Assembly: GCA_023333565.1 (NCBI GenBank)
Contig: JAJKFH010001679.1
Coordinates: 310,001-374,000, forward strand
DNA length: 64,000 nucleotides
Direction: 5' to 3'
DNA from: Puffinus mauretanicus
Lineage: Eukaryota; Chordata; Aves; Procellariiformes; Procellariidae
The position numbers and the translations under genes were made by a program. Positions 62,501 through 64,000 of this stretch are shown one piece after another. The notes under the pieces were generated by a model that searched no databases, had not been told where the DNA came from, and saw only the letters and a program-made list of their open reading frames with translations. Position 1 is the first letter of the stretch; the number at the start of each line of letters is the position of its first letter.

Positions 62501-62844
62501 TGCTAATTCCTAGAAGGGATTTGTCTTGTAATATTTTTAGCTTGGAGTGTATTTCAGGTTTTGATCCAAGTCCTGCAAGTCATGACTCTTGGGAATATGT
62601 ATACACGGAAGTCCTTGGCTAGTTACATCAGGTACTACTGGAGGGGTGTAGCAGTTTGGGTTCTTTATAAACTGAAAATACATCCAAGAAGTTGGGTAAA
62701 CGCTGTAGCCCCTCGCTGCCAGGAGCTCCACAGAGCCTTAAGTGCTCTGCTGTCAGCTCTTAAGTTTGAGAACAAGTAAGCTGTCTTTACACCACAGTCA
62801 CAACTACCATAGCGTAAATTTGCTTGGGTGCTGCTGCCTGACCA
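59572..62844. other. Unannotated AT-rich non-coding sequence
   Basis: No gene or repeat family recognised; open frames are at most 93 codons without domains. Confidence 0.5.
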
Positions 62845-63880
62845 TTTCCCACAGCATTCTCCTGGAGAAACTGGCTGCTCATGGCTCGGACAGGTACACT
62901 CTTCGCTGGGTAAAAAACTGTCTGGATGGCCGGGCCCAGAGAGCTGTGGTCAACGGAGTTAAATCCAGTTGGCGGCCGGTCACGAGCGGTGTTCCCCAGG
63001 GCTCAGTACTGGGGCCAGTCCTGTTCAATATCTTTATCAATGATCTGGATGAGGGGATCGAGTGCTCCCTCAGTAAGTTTGCAGACGACACCAAGTGGGC
63101 GGGAGTGTTGATCTGCTGGAGGGTAGGAAGGCTCTGCAGAGGGACCTGGACAGGCTGGATCGATGGGCTGAGGCCAACTGTATGAGGTTCAACAAGGCCA
63201 AGTGCCGGGTCCTGCACTTCGGCCACAACAACCCCAGGCAACGCTACAGGCTTGGGGAAGAGTGGCTGGAAAGCTGCCCGGAGGAAAAGGACCTGGGGGT
63301 GCTGGTTGACAGCCGGCTGAACATGAGCCGGCAGTGTGCCCAGGTGGCCAAGAAGGCCAGCAGCATCCTGGCCTGTATCAGAACTAGTGTGGCCAGCAGG
63401 AGCAGGGAGGTGATCGTGCCCCTACTCCTGACACTGGTGAGGCCGCACCTCGAATCCTGTGTTCAGTTTTGGGCCCCTCACTACAAGAAGGACATGGAGG
63501 TGCTGGAGCGTGTCAGAGAAAGGGCACGAAGCTGGTGAAGGGCCTGGAGCACAAGTCTTATGAGGAGCAGCTGAGGGAACTGGGACTGTTTAGCCTGGAG
63601 AAGAGGAGGCTGAGGGGAGACCTCATCGCGCTCTACAACTACCTGAAGGGAGGTTGTAGCGAGGTGGAGTGTTGGTCTCTTCTGCCAAGTAACAAGCGAT
63701 AGGACGAGAGGAAATGGCCTCAAGTTGCGCCAAGGGAGGTTTAGATTGGACATTAGGAGAAATTTCTTTACTGAAAGAGTGGTCAGGCCTTGGAACAGGC
63801 TGCCCAGGGAAGTGGTTGAGTCACCACCCCTGGAGGTATTTAAAAGATGTATAGATGTGGTGCTTAGGGACATGGTTTAG
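62845..63880 (+). pseudogene. CR1 ORF2 reverse transcriptase, broken
   Basis: This is the RT from after motif A to the C-terminus. The [10 protein letters not shown] motif and an intact FADD catalytic motif are visible in the first frame (to about 63095). One base is then missing next to the 'ccaagtgggcgg' block, compared with the 26.4 kb copy. The second frame continues to about 63510. Indels in the 'gtgtcagagaaagggcacga' block move the reading to a third frame, and an extra base near 63667 breaks that one. Motif A and everything upstream are absent. In contrast to the 26.4 kb copy, the catalytic dyad is preserved but the frame is lost three times. Confidence 0.88.
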
Positions 63881-63981
63881 AGGTGGACTTGGCAGTGTTA
63901 GGTTAACAGTTGGACTCAACAATCTTTAAGGTCTTTTCCAACCTAAATGATTCTATGAATCTCTGATTCTATGTTTCTATG
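62845..63981 (+). mobile_element. CR1 LINE, 5'-truncated, young subfamily
   Basis: This begins within RT just after motif A (at 'tcccacagcattctcctgg') and runs to the 3' octamers (ATTCTATG and variants at about 63949-63981). It is the same subfamily as the 26.4 kb copy, with long near-identical stretches, but in the opposite orientation. Confidence 0.92.
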
Positions 63982-64000
63982 ACTCCCAAGCTACTGCAGG

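Noticed and set aside
63481..63873. 130-codon - strand open frame
   Set aside because: It is the antisense of the CR1 copy on the + strand.

Overview
The window reads as nuclear DNA from a bird. It is AT-leaning non-coding sequence carrying several 5'-truncated CR1 LINEs that end in ATTCTATG-type octamers, together with avian endogenous retrovirus (ERV) LTRs. The LTR types look more like those of Neoaves than of chicken, but that is an inference from family resemblance. I found no convincing host exon, tRNA, rRNA or CRISPR array, and nothing bacterial. Nearly all protein-like sequence comes from transposable elements, and every such reading frame is broken.

Layout, left part (1-26.4 kb). Old CR1 remnants lie at about 55-150 and 5830-6015. 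There are two clean solo LTRs. One is on the + strand at 5110-5699, flanked by the 5-bp duplication agaga. The other is on the - strand at 11518-12031, flanked by atgcc. A TATA/AP-1 promoter-like cluster and a 20-bp perfect palindrome lie at 10.05-10.18 kb. An old CR1 tail at 23.65-24.56 kb is split by an LTR-like insertion of about 320 bp.

Middle (26.4-49.1 kb). A CR1 copy at 26422-27985 (-) keeps most of its reverse transcriptase (RT), with one frameshift and a substituted catalytic Asp. Two other CR1 tails lie at 41172-42172 (-) and 48590-49089 (-). The rest is unannotated intergenic or intronic sequence with small simple repeats.

Retroviral mosaic (49.1-52.5 kb). A - strand ERV fragment consists of 5' LTR, primer binding site, a tandem-repeat leader, broken gag and a scrap of RT. 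It abuts, head to head, a + strand partial LTR with its own primer site and leader, followed by a short - strand LTR scrap. The two elements carry LTRs of different subfamilies, so this is not a simple palindromic duplication. On its lower side the ERV is fused within RT to the 5' end of a CR1.

Right part (52.5-64 kb). This is unannotated sequence with two + strand CR1 copies at 59012-59571 and 62845-63981. The last is the same subfamily as the 26.4 kb copy but in opposite orientation, giving an inverted pair about 35 kb apart.

I saw no new gene system. The most informative structure is the rearranged ERV/CR1 block at 48.6-52.5 kb. All family assignments are from pattern recognition without a database search.
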